A DNA stretch of 64,000 nucleotides from Variovorax sp. PBS-H4 (GCF_901827205.1 NZ_LR594675.1:4340001-4404000); one strand, 5' to 3'. Positions 35,481-45,079 are shown, numbered from the stretch's first letter. Translations and numbers: made by a program. The notes: generated by a model from the sequence alone, not told the origin.

Positions 35481-36434
35481 CTACAGCGGCTTGCGCAGCC
35501 GGTGCGCCAGCTCGCCGACCAGCCCGCGCCGGAAGGCCAGCACGCAGACCGCGAAGATCACGCCCTGGATCACCATCACCCAGGCGTCGAGGTGCGCGAG
35601 GTAGTGGTGGATCATCACGACGACGCCTGCGCCGACCACGGGGCCCAGCAGCGTGCCCAACCCACCCAACAGCGTCATGAGCACCACCTCGCCCGACATG
35701 CTCCAGTGCGCGTCGGGCAGTGCGGCCAGCTGGAACACCAGCGTCTTGGTCGCGCCCGCCGCGCCGGCCAGCGCCGCCGAGAGCACGAAGGCCAGCAGCT
35801 TGTAGCGGTCGACCTGGTAGCCCAGCGAAATCGCGCGCGGCTCGTTCTCGCGGATCGCCTTCAGCACCTGGCCGAAGGGCGAATGCACGATGCGCCACAC
35901 CAGCAGGAAGCCGCCTGAAAAAATCGCCAGCACGAACAGGTACATCGCCGCCTGGCCGTTCAGGTCGAAGAGCCCGAAGAGCCGTCCGCGCGGCACCGCC
36001 TGCAGGCCGTTCTCGCCACCAGTGAATGGTGCCTGCAGGAAGACGAAGTACACCATCTGAGCGGCGGCCAGCGTGATCATCGCGAAGTAGATGCCCTGGC
36101 GCCGGATCGCGAGCAGCCCGCTCACCAGGCCGAGCGCGGCGGCACACACGATGCCGAACAGCACCGCCAGCTCCGGCGTGGCGCCCCAGGCCTTGGCGGC
36201 ATGCGCGGCCGCGTAGCCGGCCACCCCCAGGAACATCGCATGCCCGAAGGACAGCAGCCCGCAGAAGCCGATCAGCAGGTTGAAGGCGCAGGCGAAGAGC
36301 GCGAAGCACATCACCTTCATCAGGTACACCGGGTAGACGAAGAAGGGCGCGATGCAGAAGAACAGGAACAGCGCGGCAAAGACAATGCGCTGAGTGCGCT
36401 GCGCACCCGTCTTGGCGGAAATGTGAGATGTCAT
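35481..36434 (-). CDS. livM: Branched-chain-type ABC permease LivM
   Basis: The product has 317 residues with about nine hydrophobic segments. The family motif NLLIGFCGLLSFGHAMFLGVAGY (cytoplasmic-loop region) is present, and the protein ends with basic residues. It pairs with LivH as the inner-membrane channel. The start ATG at 36434 lies 10 bases downstream of the livH stop. Confidence 0.9.
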   Translation of the reverse strand: MTSHISAKTGAQRTQRIVFAALFLFFCIAPFFVYPVYLMKVMCFALFACAFNLLIGFCGLLSFGHAMFLGVAGYAAAHAAKAWGATPELAVLFGIVCAAALGLVSGLLAIRRQGIYFAMITLAAAQMVYFVFLQAPFTGGENGLQAVPRGRLFGLFDLNGQAAMYLFVLAIFSGGFLLVWRIVHSPFGQVLKAIRENEPRAISLGYQVDRYKLLAFVLSAALAGAAGATKTLVFQLAALPDAHWSMSGEVVLMTLLGGLGTLLGPVVGAGVVVMIHHYLAHLDAWVMVIQGVIFAVCVLAFRRGLVGELAHRLRKPL

Positions 36435-36444
36435 GGCTGCCGGC

Positions 36445-37329
36445 CTAATGCTGGGCGCCGAACAGGCCGTTCGGCTTGACGAGGATGACGAGCGCCATCA
36501 TCACGAACACGACCGTGCTGGCGGCCTCGGGGTAAAACACCTTGGTCAGCCCCTCGACCAGGCCGAGCCCGAATCCCGCGAGGATCGAGCCCATGATCGA
36601 GCCCATGCCGCCAATCACCACGACCGCGAACACCACGATGATCATTTCAGTGCCCATGAGCGGGCTGACCTGGTAGATGGGTGCCGCCATCACGCCCGCC
36701 AGCGCGGCCAGCCCGACGCCTGCGCCGTAGGTCAGCGTCAGCATGCGCGGCACGTTGATGCCGAAGGCCTGTACCAGCGCCGGGTTCTCGGTCGCCGCGC
36801 GCAGGGTGCCACCCAGTCGCGTCCGCTCGATCAGGAACCACGCGGCCAGGCAGGTGGCGACCGACGCCACGATCACCCACACGCGGTAGTGCGGCAGGAA
36901 CATGAAGCCGAGGTTGCGCCCGCCCGCCAGCTCCGCCGGGATCGGGTACGGCAGCCCCGACGAACCGTAGCCGCTCAGGAACACGCCCTGCACGATGAGG
37001 CCGAGCCCGAAAGTCAGCATCAGGCTGTAGAGGTGGTCGATGCGGTACAGCTTGGATAGCATGAAACGCTCGATCAGCACGCCCACCGTGCCGACCACGA
37101 CCGGTGCGATCAGCAGCGCCCACCAGTAGCCCAGGCCGGCCTTGCTCAGCAGCAGGTAGGCCATGAAGGCGCCGAACATGTACTGCGCGCCATGCGCGAA
37201 GTTGATCACGCGCAGCAGCCCGAAGATGATGGCCAGGCCCAGCGAGAGCAAGGCGTAGAAGGAGCCGTTGATGAGCCCGATGAGCAGCTGCCCGAACAGG
37301 GCCTGCGGGGGGACGCCGAAGATGTCCAT
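36445..37329 (-). CDS. livH: Branched-chain-type ABC permease LivH
   Basis: The product has 294 residues with eight or so hydrophobic segments; GLINGSFYALLSLGLAIIFGLLRVINFAHG at the N-terminus is the LivH hallmark. It is the partner of LivM. It lies 20 bases after the LivF stop in transcription order and 10 before LivM. Confidence 0.9.
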   Translation of the reverse strand: MDIFGVPPQALFGQLLIGLINGSFYALLSLGLAIIFGLLRVINFAHGAQYMFGAFMAYLLLSKAGLGYWWALLIAPVVVGTVGVLIERFMLSKLYRIDHLYSLMLTFGLGLIVQGVFLSGYGSSGLPYPIPAELAGGRNLGFMFLPHYRVWVIVASVATCLAAWFLIERTRLGGTLRAATENPALVQAFGINVPRMLTLTYGAGVGLAALAGVMAAPIYQVSPLMGTEMIIVVFAVVVIGGMGSIMGSILAGFGLGLVEGLTKVFYPEAASTVVFVMMALVILVKPNGLFGAQH

Positions 37330-37349
37330 GGTGCGTGTCGCTCCCGCTG

Positions 37350-38075
37350 TCAGACGCCGAGGCAGCCGTGCAGCATGCCCATGCGCTGTGCCAGTTCGCA
37401 GGTGGGGAAGGTCTCGACCATCCGGCCGCCCTCCATCACGTAGAAGCGGTCGGCCAGCGGGGCGGCGAACCTGAAGTTCTGCTCCACCATGACCACTGTG
37501 AAGCCCCGCGCGCGCAGCTGGCGGATCACCCCGGCAATGGCCTTGACGATCACCGGCGCCAGCCCCTCGGAGGTCTCGTCGAGCAGCAGCAGCCGGGCGC
37601 CGGTGCGCAGGATGCGCGCGAGCGCCAGCATCTGCTGCTCGCCGCCGGACAGCCGCGTGCCGGGGCTCGTGCGGCGCTCCCGCAGGTTGGGGAACAGCGC
37701 GTAGATCTCGTCCAGCCCCATGCCGCCCTCGGCGATGGCCGGCGGCAGCAGCAGGTTCTCCTCGCAGGTGAGGCTGGCGAAGATGCCGCGCTCCTCGGGG
37801 CAGTAGCCGATGCCGCGCCGCGCGACGTGATGCGGCGCCAGGCCCACCAGCTCGGCGCCGTCCAGACGAATCGACCCGCTCGCCCGCCCCGTGAGGCCCA
37901 TGATGGCCTTGAGCATGGTCGTGCGGCCGGCGCCGTTGCGCCCGAGCACGGTCACGACCTCGCCGCGCCGGACATGGAAGTCCACGCCGTGAAGGATGTG
38001 GGATTCGCCGTAGAAGGCGTGCAGGCCCTCGATGACGAGCATCGGCACCGCTGCGTCCCGCGGCGTGTCATGCAT
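37350..38075 (-). CDS. livF: ABC transporter ATPase LivF with unusual Walker A
   Basis: The product has about 241 residues. The signature LSGGEQQML and the ABC layout are normal, and it imports via LivHM in concert with LivG. The P-loop reads GRNGAGRTT, with Arg (codon CGC) where nearly all ABC ATPases have Lys, and the Walker B run reads LLLLDETSEG, with Thr where Pro is usual. These may weaken ATP hydrolysis in this subunit. Similar Arg forms occur in some betaproteobacterial LivF proteins as I recall. The ATG at 38075 overlaps the LivG stop by 8 bases. Confidence 0.85.
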   Translation of the reverse strand: MHDTPRDAAVPMLVIEGLHAFYGESHILHGVDFHVRRGEVVTVLGRNGAGRTTMLKAIMGLTGRASGSIRLDGAELVGLAPHHVARRGIGYCPEERGIFASLTCEENLLLPPAIAEGGMGLDEIYALFPNLRERRTSPGTRLSGGEQQMLALARILRTGARLLLLDETSEGLAPVIVKAIAGVIRQLRARGFTVVMVEQNFRFAAPLADRFYVMEGGRMVETFPTCELAQRMGMLHGCLGV

Positions 38076-38850
38076 GCGCAGCCTCCCCGAGCGTGGTGTC
38101 TTCGCTGCCCATGTAGGCCTCGAGCACCTGCGGGTGGCTCGACACCTCGGCATACGAGCCTTCGGCGATGACGCGGCCACGTTGCAGCACGCTCACGGTA
38201 TGCGCCAGGCGCTCGATCACGCCCATGTTGTGCTCCACCATCAGCACGGTGCGGTCAGCCGCCACCTTGCGGATCAGCGCAGTGACGCGGTCGATGTCCT
38301 CGTGGCCCATGCCCTGGGTGGGCTCGTCGAGCAGCAGCAATTGCGGGTCGGCGGCCAGCGTGGTTGCGATCTCGAGCGCACGCTTGCGGCCGTAAGGCAG
38401 CTCGCCGGCCGCGTGTTCGGCGAACTCCTGCAGGTCGACGAAGCCGAGCAGGTCCATGGCCCGGACGTGCAGGCCCGACAACGATCGCTCGCTGCGCCAG
38501 AAATGAAAAGACGTGCCCAGCTTGCGCTGAAGCGCGACGCGCACGTTCTCCAGGACGGTGAGATGGGGAAACACCGCCGAAATCTGGAACGAACGGACCA
38601 TGCCCTTGCGCGCCACCTCCGCGGGGCTGTCCGCCGTGATCGGCCGTCCGTCGAAGGTGATGCTGCCGCGCGTGGGCGACAGGAACTTGGTCAACAGGTT
38701 GAAGACCGTGGTCTTGCCCGCTCCGTTGGGTCCGATCAGTGCGTGGATCTGTCCGCGCCGCACCCGCAGGTCGACATGGTCGACCGCGACGAAGCCGCGG
38801 AATTCCTTCACCAGGCCCAGGGTTTCGAGGATGTAGTCGGAGGTGCGCAT
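38068..38850 (-). CDS. livG: ABC transporter ATPase LivG
   Basis: The product has 260 residues with a standard Walker A (GPNGAGKTTVFN), Walker B LLLLDEPTQG and a C-terminal BCA_ABC_TP extension (ending GSEDTTLGEAAHA). It is the fully canonical ATPase partner of LivF. It is the first structural gene of the operon after the MalT-like regulator, with 108 bases between. Confidence 0.9.
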   Translation of the reverse strand: MRTSDYILETLGLVKEFRGFVAVDHVDLRVRRGQIHALIGPNGAGKTTVFNLLTKFLSPTRGSITFDGRPITADSPAEVARKGMVRSFQISAVFPHLTVLENVRVALQRKLGTSFHFWRSERSLSGLHVRAMDLLGFVDLQEFAEHAAGELPYGRKRALEIATTLAADPQLLLLDEPTQGMGHEDIDRVTALIRKVAADRTVLMVEHNMGVIERLAHTVSVLQRGRVIAEGSYAEVSSHPQVLEAYMGSEDTTLGEAAHA

Positions 38851-38958
38851 CGCGTTTTCGTAGTGCGCGGATGTTCACGGCGCGACCCCGCTGCGCCCTC
38901 GTTCGAAAGGACGATTCGGGCACCCGGGTTTCCCCGGGGCTGGGCGGTTCACATCTTC

Positions 38959-41715
38959 TCAGCTCATTAGGCCGCGCTGGCGTCCTACCGCGACCGCATG
39001 CGTGCGGCTTTGCGTGCCCAGCTTGACGTTGATGCTGCGCAGGTGCGCCTTGACGGTGGTCTCGGAAACGAACAGGCGGTCCGCAATGGTGCGGTTGCGA
39101 TGCCCACCCGCCAGCAGGCGCAGCACCTGCAGCTCGCGCTCGGACAGCGGCCCGGCCGATGGCGGCTCGGTGGCCGCGGCTTCGAGAGGCTCCGGCGCGG
39201 GTGCGGCTACCAAGGCCTGCGGGCCGAGCACGGTGTCCATGAATGCGGCCAGCGCCCGCGTCGAGGCGCTGTCGCCGTGCGACTCGAGGACGGTGGCCCG
39301 AAGTTCGGCCACCCAGCGCGCCAGCGGAGCCCCTTCGTCAATGAAGGTGCGCACGAAACCTTCGGTGGCCGCGAACTGCAACGCATCGCGCAGGCGTCGC
39401 ATGCCCAGCCCTTGCTGGCCTGCGTTGCATTGGGCCTCCGCGAGCAGGATGTTGAGCTTGAGGGCCCGGCGGTGGCGGCGCAGCGCCTCGGCTGCCTTGA
39501 CGGCCAGCTTGAGCGGCGCGATCACCGCCGCGCTGCGCCCGCTGCGGATGTGCAGCCGGAAGTTCGCGATGAATGGCGCCTCGCCGTCGTTGGCATGTGT
39601 GACCAGACCCTCGAACGCCTGCCACGTGCCGGCGTCGCCCGCGCTCGCCAGTTGCTCGGCCGCGGCATCCCGCTGGCCGGCCAGCAGCGCCAGCCGGGCG
39701 CGCTCCAGGCGCGCCGTGGCAACCATGCGCGGCAGCGCGTACTGGTGGCCGGTCACCTCCATCTCGCCCAGCAGGTCGGCCGCGCGATCGAGGTCCGCAC
39801 GCGCCGCGGCGATGCGCACCAGAACGACGTAACTTGTGATGAGCTGGTCGGGCGCGGCCACTTCCTTCAGCAGCGGCAGGTAGACGTTGAGCAGCTTGCC
39901 GGCTTCGTCCAGCCGGTCGGCTTCGTACAGCGCCTCGGCCAGGAACGCGGCGGCCACGGTATTGCTGGCGGCGTGCGGCAGCGAATTCGTGTCGCCGCCG
40001 CCGGCGAGCGCGGCGCGAAAGCTCGTGGTGGCGTTCTCGAGGCGCCCCTGCGCCAGATCGATGGCGCCCTGCAGGCATAGCGCCATCGGTGCGATGAAGG
40101 ACTTGCCGATCTCCATCACGCGCCGCCGGGCCTGTTCGAGGAAGTGGCGCGCTTCGTCGAAGCGGCTCTCGGCCACCAGGCAATAGCCATACGAAGCGCC
40201 GAGCATGGCAAAGGCAAAGGGCTGCCCGGTCGGCGTGACGTGCGGCAGGCAGGCCTGCCACTGCCCCAGGGATTCCCTCACGCGGTCGGTCATCGCGAGG
40301 ATGAAGGCACGCTGCACATCGGCCGCGATGCCGAGCCCTTCGCCGGGCGCCGTGTCGTGGGTACGCGCGGCGCGCAGCGCATCGAGCAGCTTCATGCTCT
40401 CGTCATAGTGCCGTGTGAGCGTCAGTGCCCAGGCGAAGACGAGCGCCAGCGCCGGGTACCGCGCCAGTCGGTCGCCGAGCCGGGCAGCGCCGTGCCAGCG
40501 CGCCAGCGTGCGCGCGCGGCCCTGCCAGAGCAGGTCGCCCGCATGGCTGGACAGCAGGCCGATGAGGAAATCGGAGTCTTCTGCCTGCAGCGCATGTTCG
40601 ATGGCGCGCGTGGGCTGGTCCTGCGACAGCCACCAGTCGGCGGCGCGCCGGTGCAGGCCCGCGACCTCGGCACCCGCGGCCTGCGCCAGCTGCGCGCGCA
40701 GGAAGTCACGGAACAGTGCGTGGTAGCGGAACCACTGCCGGTCGGCGTCCTGCGCGGCCAGGAAGAGGTGCGCGCGCTCGATGTGCGCCAGCATCTCGCG
40801 GCTGTCGCCACGGCTCAGCAGGTGATCGCACAGCGGTGCGCCGAGGTCCTGCAGCACGCTGGTGCGCAGCAGGAAGTCGCGCAGCGCCTCGGGCTGGCGC
40901 GAGAGCACGTCCTCGGCCAGGTAGTCGGTGATGGCCGCGTCCGAGCCGTCGAAGGTGTCGATGAAGTCCTGCGGGTCGCCGCGGTCGCGCAGCGCCAGCG
41001 ACACCAGCCACAGCGCCGCGGGCCAGCCTTCGGTGCGGTGCTGCAGGCGATGGATGTGGTCGTCGCGCAAGGCCAGGCCGTGCTGGTGGCGCAGGAAGGA
41101 CGCGGTCTCCTGTGCGCTGAAGCGCAGCGCGGCGGCCTTGATCTCGTGCAGCCGGCCGTGCGCGCGCAATCGTCCCAGTCCGAGCTCCGGCACGGTTCGA
41201 GAGCCGATCACCAGTTGGCCACCCTCGGGCAGGTAGTCGACCAGTTGCCGCACCAGGCCGAGGATCACGGGGCTTTCGATGCGCTCGAAGTCGTCCATGA
41301 ACAGCGTGAAGTGGCCGCCGAATCCGGCCAGGTGGCTGGCCAGCGCGAGCACCGCGCCGTCGGTGTCGCCGGCCAGGTCGGCACCACCCTGCTCGATGGC
41401 GGAGGTAATGGTCGGGTCGATCGTCCGGAAGGCCTCGACCACGTAGGTGAGGAAGCGGCCGAGGTCGTTGTCGGCGCGGTCGAGCGTGACCCAGCCCGTC
41501 GCGGTACCGCGCTGCTGCAGCTGCGCGAAGTACTGCAGCATCACGGTGGTCTTGCCGAAGCCCGCCGGCCCATGCACCAGCACGAGCGAGGCGTCGTCGG
41601 CCGCGTGCAGGTGCTCGAGCAACTGGAGGCGCGGCACCGGGCGCGGCGAACTGAGGCGCGGGTGCAGCTTCGCGGCGGCGATGGTCCGCGTGGGCGCCGA
41701 AGGCCTGGTCTCCAA
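38959..41715 (-). CDS. MalT-like LuxR-family (LAL) transcriptional activator
   Basis: The product has about 918 residues (MalT has 901). Walker A GPAGFGKTT is at residues 50-58, a Walker B run LFMDDFER follows at ~145, then an ARM/TPR-like sensor part, and a C-terminal LuxR helix-turn-helix (LSERELQVLRLLAGGHRNRTIADRLF). The protein binds an inducer and ATP, then activates transcription. The coding frame has no ATG at a sensible place; I chose TTG 41715, just after a GGAG-like site; the ATG at 42003 lies inside gloB. It is upstream of and co-oriented with the livG operon, so it is the likely activator. Confidence 0.85.
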   Translation of the reverse strand: METRPSAPTRTIAAAKLHPRLSSPRPVPRLQLLEHLHAADDASLVLVHGPAGFGKTTVMLQYFAQLQQRGTATGWVTLDRADNDLGRFLTYVVEAFRTIDPTITSAIEQGGADLAGDTDGAVLALASHLAGFGGHFTLFMDDFERIESPVILGLVRQLVDYLPEGGQLVIGSRTVPELGLGRLRAHGRLHEIKAAALRFSAQETASFLRHQHGLALRDDHIHRLQHRTEGWPAALWLVSLALRDRGDPQDFIDTFDGSDAAITDYLAEDVLSRQPEALRDFLLRTSVLQDLGAPLCDHLLSRGDSREMLAHIERAHLFLAAQDADRQWFRYHALFRDFLRAQLAQAAGAEVAGLHRRAADWWLSQDQPTRAIEHALQAEDSDFLIGLLSSHAGDLLWQGRARTLARWHGAARLGDRLARYPALALVFAWALTLTRHYDESMKLLDALRAARTHDTAPGEGLGIAADVQRAFILAMTDRVRESLGQWQACLPHVTPTGQPFAFAMLGASYGYCLVAESRFDEARHFLEQARRRVMEIGKSFIAPMALCLQGAIDLAQGRLENATTSFRAALAGGGDTNSLPHAASNTVAAAFLAEALYEADRLDEAGKLLNVYLPLLKEVAAPDQLITSYVVLVRIAAARADLDRAADLLGEMEVTGHQYALPRMVATARLERARLALLAGQRDAAAEQLASAGDAGTWQAFEGLVTHANDGEAPFIANFRLHIRSGRSAAVIAPLKLAVKAAEALRRHRRALKLNILLAEAQCNAGQQGLGMRRLRDALQFAATEGFVRTFIDEGAPLARWVAELRATVLESHGDSASTRALAAFMDTVLGPQALVAAPAPEPLEAAATEPPSAGPLSERELQVLRLLAGGHRNRTIADRLFVSETTVKAHLRSINVKLGTQSRTHAVAVGRQRGLMS

Positions 41716-41866
41716 GATCTTGTTGTCTCCGTGGGTGCCGTCTGGGTGCCGTTCATTATCGACAACACCTCTTCCGACCGCACCAGCGTCCGGATCCCAA
41801 GCCTCCTTTCCAGCGGCACACCAGCGCCAACGCAGCACCAGTCGTGTCTGAGAAATTCTTGATCGT

Positions 41867-42748
41867 TTATCGCTCTTGGCTGTCAGCCTTCGTGCGTCCC
41901 GCAGCGATGGCAGTGCCCTGCGGCATTGCGGATGGTTTGAACACGTTGCGCGCCATGCGAAGTGCCGCGAACACTGACACTGGGTCCTCGCCGGCTGCGC
42001 CAAAGGACTGCCTCGCCCGCACCTTCACATCGGCGTCGTCAAGGCGAAGGAATGGGTTGACAGCAGACTCCTTGCCGATCGTCGTCGGAAGTGTGGCGAA
42101 TCCCTCGTGACGCAAGCGAGCTGCCTCGTCAGCCCAAAGTGCCAATGCTTCATTGCCAACATCCGCCTGGAGAGCGAACAGGATGTTCAGCAGCGTGTAT
42201 TCATGGGCCGGGTAGACCAAGGTCTGCGGCGGCAGTGATCGCAGTTTCGCAAGGGAAGCCACCATTTGTTCATGGGTGCCCTCGAACACCCGACCACAAC
42301 CGCAGGAGAAAAGCGTATCCCCGCAAAAGAGACGCGCCGGATCGCCACCCTGGAGCGGATGGGCAAGATACACCACATGGTCCAGCGTGTGTCCCGGAAC
42401 CTCCAGTACCGAGAACGCCATTGAGCCGCCTCGCGCGGCACGTATGACCATGCCTTCCCCGACCGTACTTGTGACGGTGGCAATGCCGCTGCCCGCAGGC
42501 CCGTAAACTGGCGGCACGCCGCTGCCTGAATAAAACGCCTGCTCGCTGATCAACGCCTCGACGCCGCCCACGTGGTCGTAGTGATGGTGAGTCAGAAGTA
42601 CTGCTGAGAGCTTCAACCCCCGTCTGCGGAGGTGCGCCACCACTGGTGGCGCCTCCCCCGGGTCCACCACAACGGCCTCGCGCCCGTCATCAATGACCCA
42701 GATGTAGTTGTCAGCAAGCGCCGGTACGGGCGAGACGCTGATTGGCAT
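41867..42748 (-). CDS. gloB: Hydroxyacylglutathione hydrolase (glyoxalase II)
   Basis: The product has 293 residues, a little longer than usual (~255). The binuclear metal motif is THHHYDH (T53-H59), followed by PGHTLDHV and the metal ligand D in FCGDTLFSCGCGR. It hydrolyses S-lactoylglutathione to D-lactate and glutathione in the cytoplasm, the second step of methylglyoxal removal. An extra C-terminal tail (~25 residues) is unrelated to the family. It is followed in transcription order by the MalT-like gene and preceded by a VOC gene. Confidence 0.9.
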   Translation of the reverse strand: MPISVSPVPALADNYIWVIDDGREAVVVDPGEAPPVVAHLRRRGLKLSAVLLTHHHYDHVGGVEALISEQAFYSGSGVPPVYGPAGSGIATVTSTVGEGMVIRAARGGSMAFSVLEVPGHTLDHVVYLAHPLQGGDPARLFCGDTLFSCGCGRVFEGTHEQMVASLAKLRSLPPQTLVYPAHEYTLLNILFALQADVGNEALALWADEAARLRHEGFATLPTTIGKESAVNPFLRLDDADVKVRARQSFGAAGEDPVSVFAALRMARNVFKPSAMPQGTAIAAGRTKADSQER

Positions 42749-42798
42749 GCAGTTCCTGAAATCGGTGACAGGAAGGCGATTGACCGCTCTCAGGCGCG

Positions 42799-43218
42799 TC
42801 AGTGTTCCCCGAGAATTTCGTTGAACTCCAGGACGTTGCGATCCGGGTCGCGAACAAAGCAGAGTCGGCGCCGGCCATTGCCCACGACCATGGGTCCTTC
42901 GGTGATTTCGACGCCCCAGTCCCGCAATCGCTCGAGCAGCAGCCCCATGTCATCGACGACAAAAGCCGCATGGGTGTACCCCGGCCACTTGATGGGGTGG
43001 TCCAGCAGCAGGTTCCCATCCTCGTGAACAGCCGCCGCGTTGTAGATCAGGTGAACGCGCGCGCCCGCACTGTTGACCAGTCCCAGCGCCTTGGCATCGG
43101 GCGCGTCTTCGTCGGGATCAGCCCTGAATCCAAGGCGTTCGTAGAACGCCAGTGCGCGTTCCTTGTTCGTGACGCGAAGTCCTACGTGGTCGATGGCAGC
43201 AACAAGTTCATGCGGCAT
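42799..43218 (-). CDS. VOC-family glyoxalase/dioxygenase-like protein
   Basis: The product has 139 residues in two beta-alpha-beta-beta-beta repeats. Metal-site candidates are His11 in AAIDHVGLRV, the His of GYTHAAFVVD and the Glu of NVLEFNEIL, as in glyoxalase I or bleomycin-resistance folds. AGGA upstream favours ATG 43218 rather than the longer form at 43263. Together with gloB it may form a detoxification pair, but glyoxalase I proper would be shorter or differ in its pocket. Confidence 0.8.
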   Translation of the reverse strand: MPHELVAAIDHVGLRVTNKERALAFYERLGFRADPDEDAPDAKALGLVNSAGARVHLIYNAAAVHEDGNLLLDHPIKWPGYTHAAFVVDDMGLLLERLRDWGVEITEGPMVVGNGRRRLCFVRDPDRNVLEFNEILGEH

Positions 43219-43305
43219 AACAGTTCCTGAGGTAAGGCAGCCGCGATGGTAGGGTTCGACCAAACTTGCCGCAATTGACTCGATTGCTACCGACGTGAGA
43301 ATTCT

Positions 43306-44250
43306 TCACCTCCCGTGAAGGCTATGCTCCCGACTCATTTGGCGCTTGAGCCACTCCTTGAATCGAATCACCTTGGGCGACTCGGCCCTCGCCACGGAAC
43401 TGACGATCCAGAAGGAGAACGGCGAGGCAAGCTTCAGGTCAAAAGGCGCTACGAGCTTTCCGTCTGCAATGTCATCCGACACCAGACAGGAGATGCCCAT
43501 GCAGAATCCATGACCGGCTACTGCAGCCTCTTGTGCAAGCCGTGGATCCTGGAAGGTCATTGCGAACCGCAGGTCGCTGCACGAGACGCCAGCGGCCTGC
43601 AACCATGCGCGCCAACTCGGCAGCGCCGCATTCTTCGAGGAGCTTTCGTCGTTGATCAGGATCGAGCCGGCGAGGCTTTCGGGGTCTCGAAGCAACGCCC
43701 TGTTGGCGGCCAGGAAGGACGGGCTGCAAACCGGAAACGCCTCGGTCGTCGTCAGCAGTTCCGAAACAAGGCCAGGGTACACGCCTGCCCCGAACCGTAT
43801 GCCGACGTCGATGTTCCCGGCATAGAGGTCAACCAGTTCGTCCGTCGTCGAGATTCGGAGCTGCAGGTCTTTGTTCTGGTTGGCAAATGCCATCGCCCGC
43901 CGCGCCAGCCAGTTCGCTCCCAGCGCGCTCATTGCACTGACCGACAGATGCACCTGGGCTGAGCGCTTGAGGTCGTCCACGGCGCCATGCAGCTGCCCAA
44001 AGAGCGGCTCCAGATTGCATGCGAGCTGCTGCCCTGCGTGCGTCAGCACAGGGTACTTTCCGGTCCGATCGAACAGGGCCAGACCCAAATGCTCTTCCAA
44101 ACGACGTATCTGGTGACTGACAGCACTGCCGGTCACGCTCATCTCCGCAGCCGCGTCGGCGAAGTTTCCGTTGCGCGCCGCAGACTCGAAGGTGTGCAAT
44201 GCATCAAGCAAAAGCCGGCGTCTCTTGTTGACTGATTTGCCATCTTTCAT
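43306..44250 (-). CDS. LysR-family regulator (GcvA-like)
   Basis: The product has 314 residues: basic N-terminal arm (MKDGKSVNKRRRLLLDAL), helix-turn-helix NFADAAAEMSVTGSAVSHQIRRLE, effector domain of the GcvA type (SLLTTTEAFPVCSP region). It is divergent from the GST gene at 44395, with 144 bases between them, and so is its probable regulator. Confidence 0.85.
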   Translation of the reverse strand: MKDGKSVNKRRRLLLDALHTFESAARNGNFADAAAEMSVTGSAVSHQIRRLEEHLGLALFDRTGKYPVLTHAGQQLACNLEPLFGQLHGAVDDLKRSAQVHLSVSAMSALGANWLARRAMAFANQNKDLQLRISTTDELVDLYAGNIDVGIRFGAGVYPGLVSELLTTTEAFPVCSPSFLAANRALLRDPESLAGSILINDESSSKNAALPSWRAWLQAAGVSCSDLRFAMTFQDPRLAQEAAVAGHGFCMGISCLVSDDIADGKLVAPFDLKLASPFSFWIVSSVARAESPKVIRFKEWLKRQMSREHSLHGR

Positions 44251-44394
44251 ACGCGATTCATTGTGTCACTTGCGCGCCAAGAGTCTTCGCACACGATATT
44301 TCCTCAAGCGTCATGACGATGGCTCGTCGTGAAGGTCCTCCAGAGCGATGCGGGCGATCCTAGAATCTGATCGACACACCGAAAGACTGTTCAT

Positions 44395-45060
44395 ATGAAG
44401 TTGTACGCGCTCCCGGGCTCCGCCTCGCTCGCGAGTCATATCGCCCTTGAAGTCGTGAGAGATTCGGTGCCCCCCGAGCTGCCGCCGATATCCATCATTC
44501 TGTTGGGACGCGAAGAGAATATGGGTGCGGCATATAGAGCCATCAATCCATTCGGAACCGTGCCTGCACTGCAGCTCGAAGACGGCACGGTTATCACGGA
44601 AAGCCTCGCTGTCCTCCTGTGGATCGCAGACCGTTTTCCCGGCACCGGACTCGCAGCCAGGCCAGGGAACATCGAGCGCGATCGTGTCCATACACTGCTG
44701 TCGAGCATGGTGACCTCCGCACATAACGCGTTCCAGATGTATCGCAGGACCGAGCGCTATGTAGATGAGCCGCGGGGCCAGGAGGCGGCGAAGCGCCTGG
44801 CACTGAATCGGCTGGCGGAACTGTTGGCTTACTTTGCAGGGCAAGTTCGGGAATCCGGCCTTCTGGTCGGCGAGCAGGTAACGGTGGCCGACATCATGCT
44901 CTTCGTTGTGGCGCGCTGGGGCATGAGCCTGCCGCACGGTACGCAAAACTATCCGAAGCTATGGGATTTCACGCAGAGGATGGCCATCCTGCCCGCAACC
45001 GTGCGGGCAATGGAGACTGAAGGCATCAGCATGGACGTTCCCGCCGACGGCCTGGGCTGA
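44395..45060 (+). CDS. Glutathione S-transferase family protein
   Basis: The product has 221 residues: an N-terminal thioredoxin-like domain (MKLYALPGSASLASHIALEV, NPFGTVPALQLEDGT with the cis-Pro, ITESLAVLLWIAD) and an all-helical C-terminal domain. The cysteine-less active site suggests a Ser or Tyr-type enzyme. Divergent LysR gene suggests induction by a small electrophile or acid. Confidence 0.85.
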   Translation: MKLYALPGSASLASHIALEVVRDSVPPELPPISIILLGREENMGAAYRAINPFGTVPALQLEDGTVITESLAVLLWIADRFPGTGLAARPGNIERDRVHTLLSSMVTSAHNAFQMYRRTERYVDEPRGQEAAKRLALNRLAELLAYFAGQVRESGLLVGEQVTVADIMLFVVARWGMSLPHGTQNYPKLWDFTQRMAILPATVRAMETEGISMDVPADGLG

Positions 45061-45079
45061 CTCCGGTACGCCCGCGGCT

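Noticed and set aside
41541..42003. Extended N-terminus of the MalT-like protein from ATG 42003
   Set aside because: It would overlap gloB by 137 bases and add about 96 residues of non-conserved, Arg-rich text.
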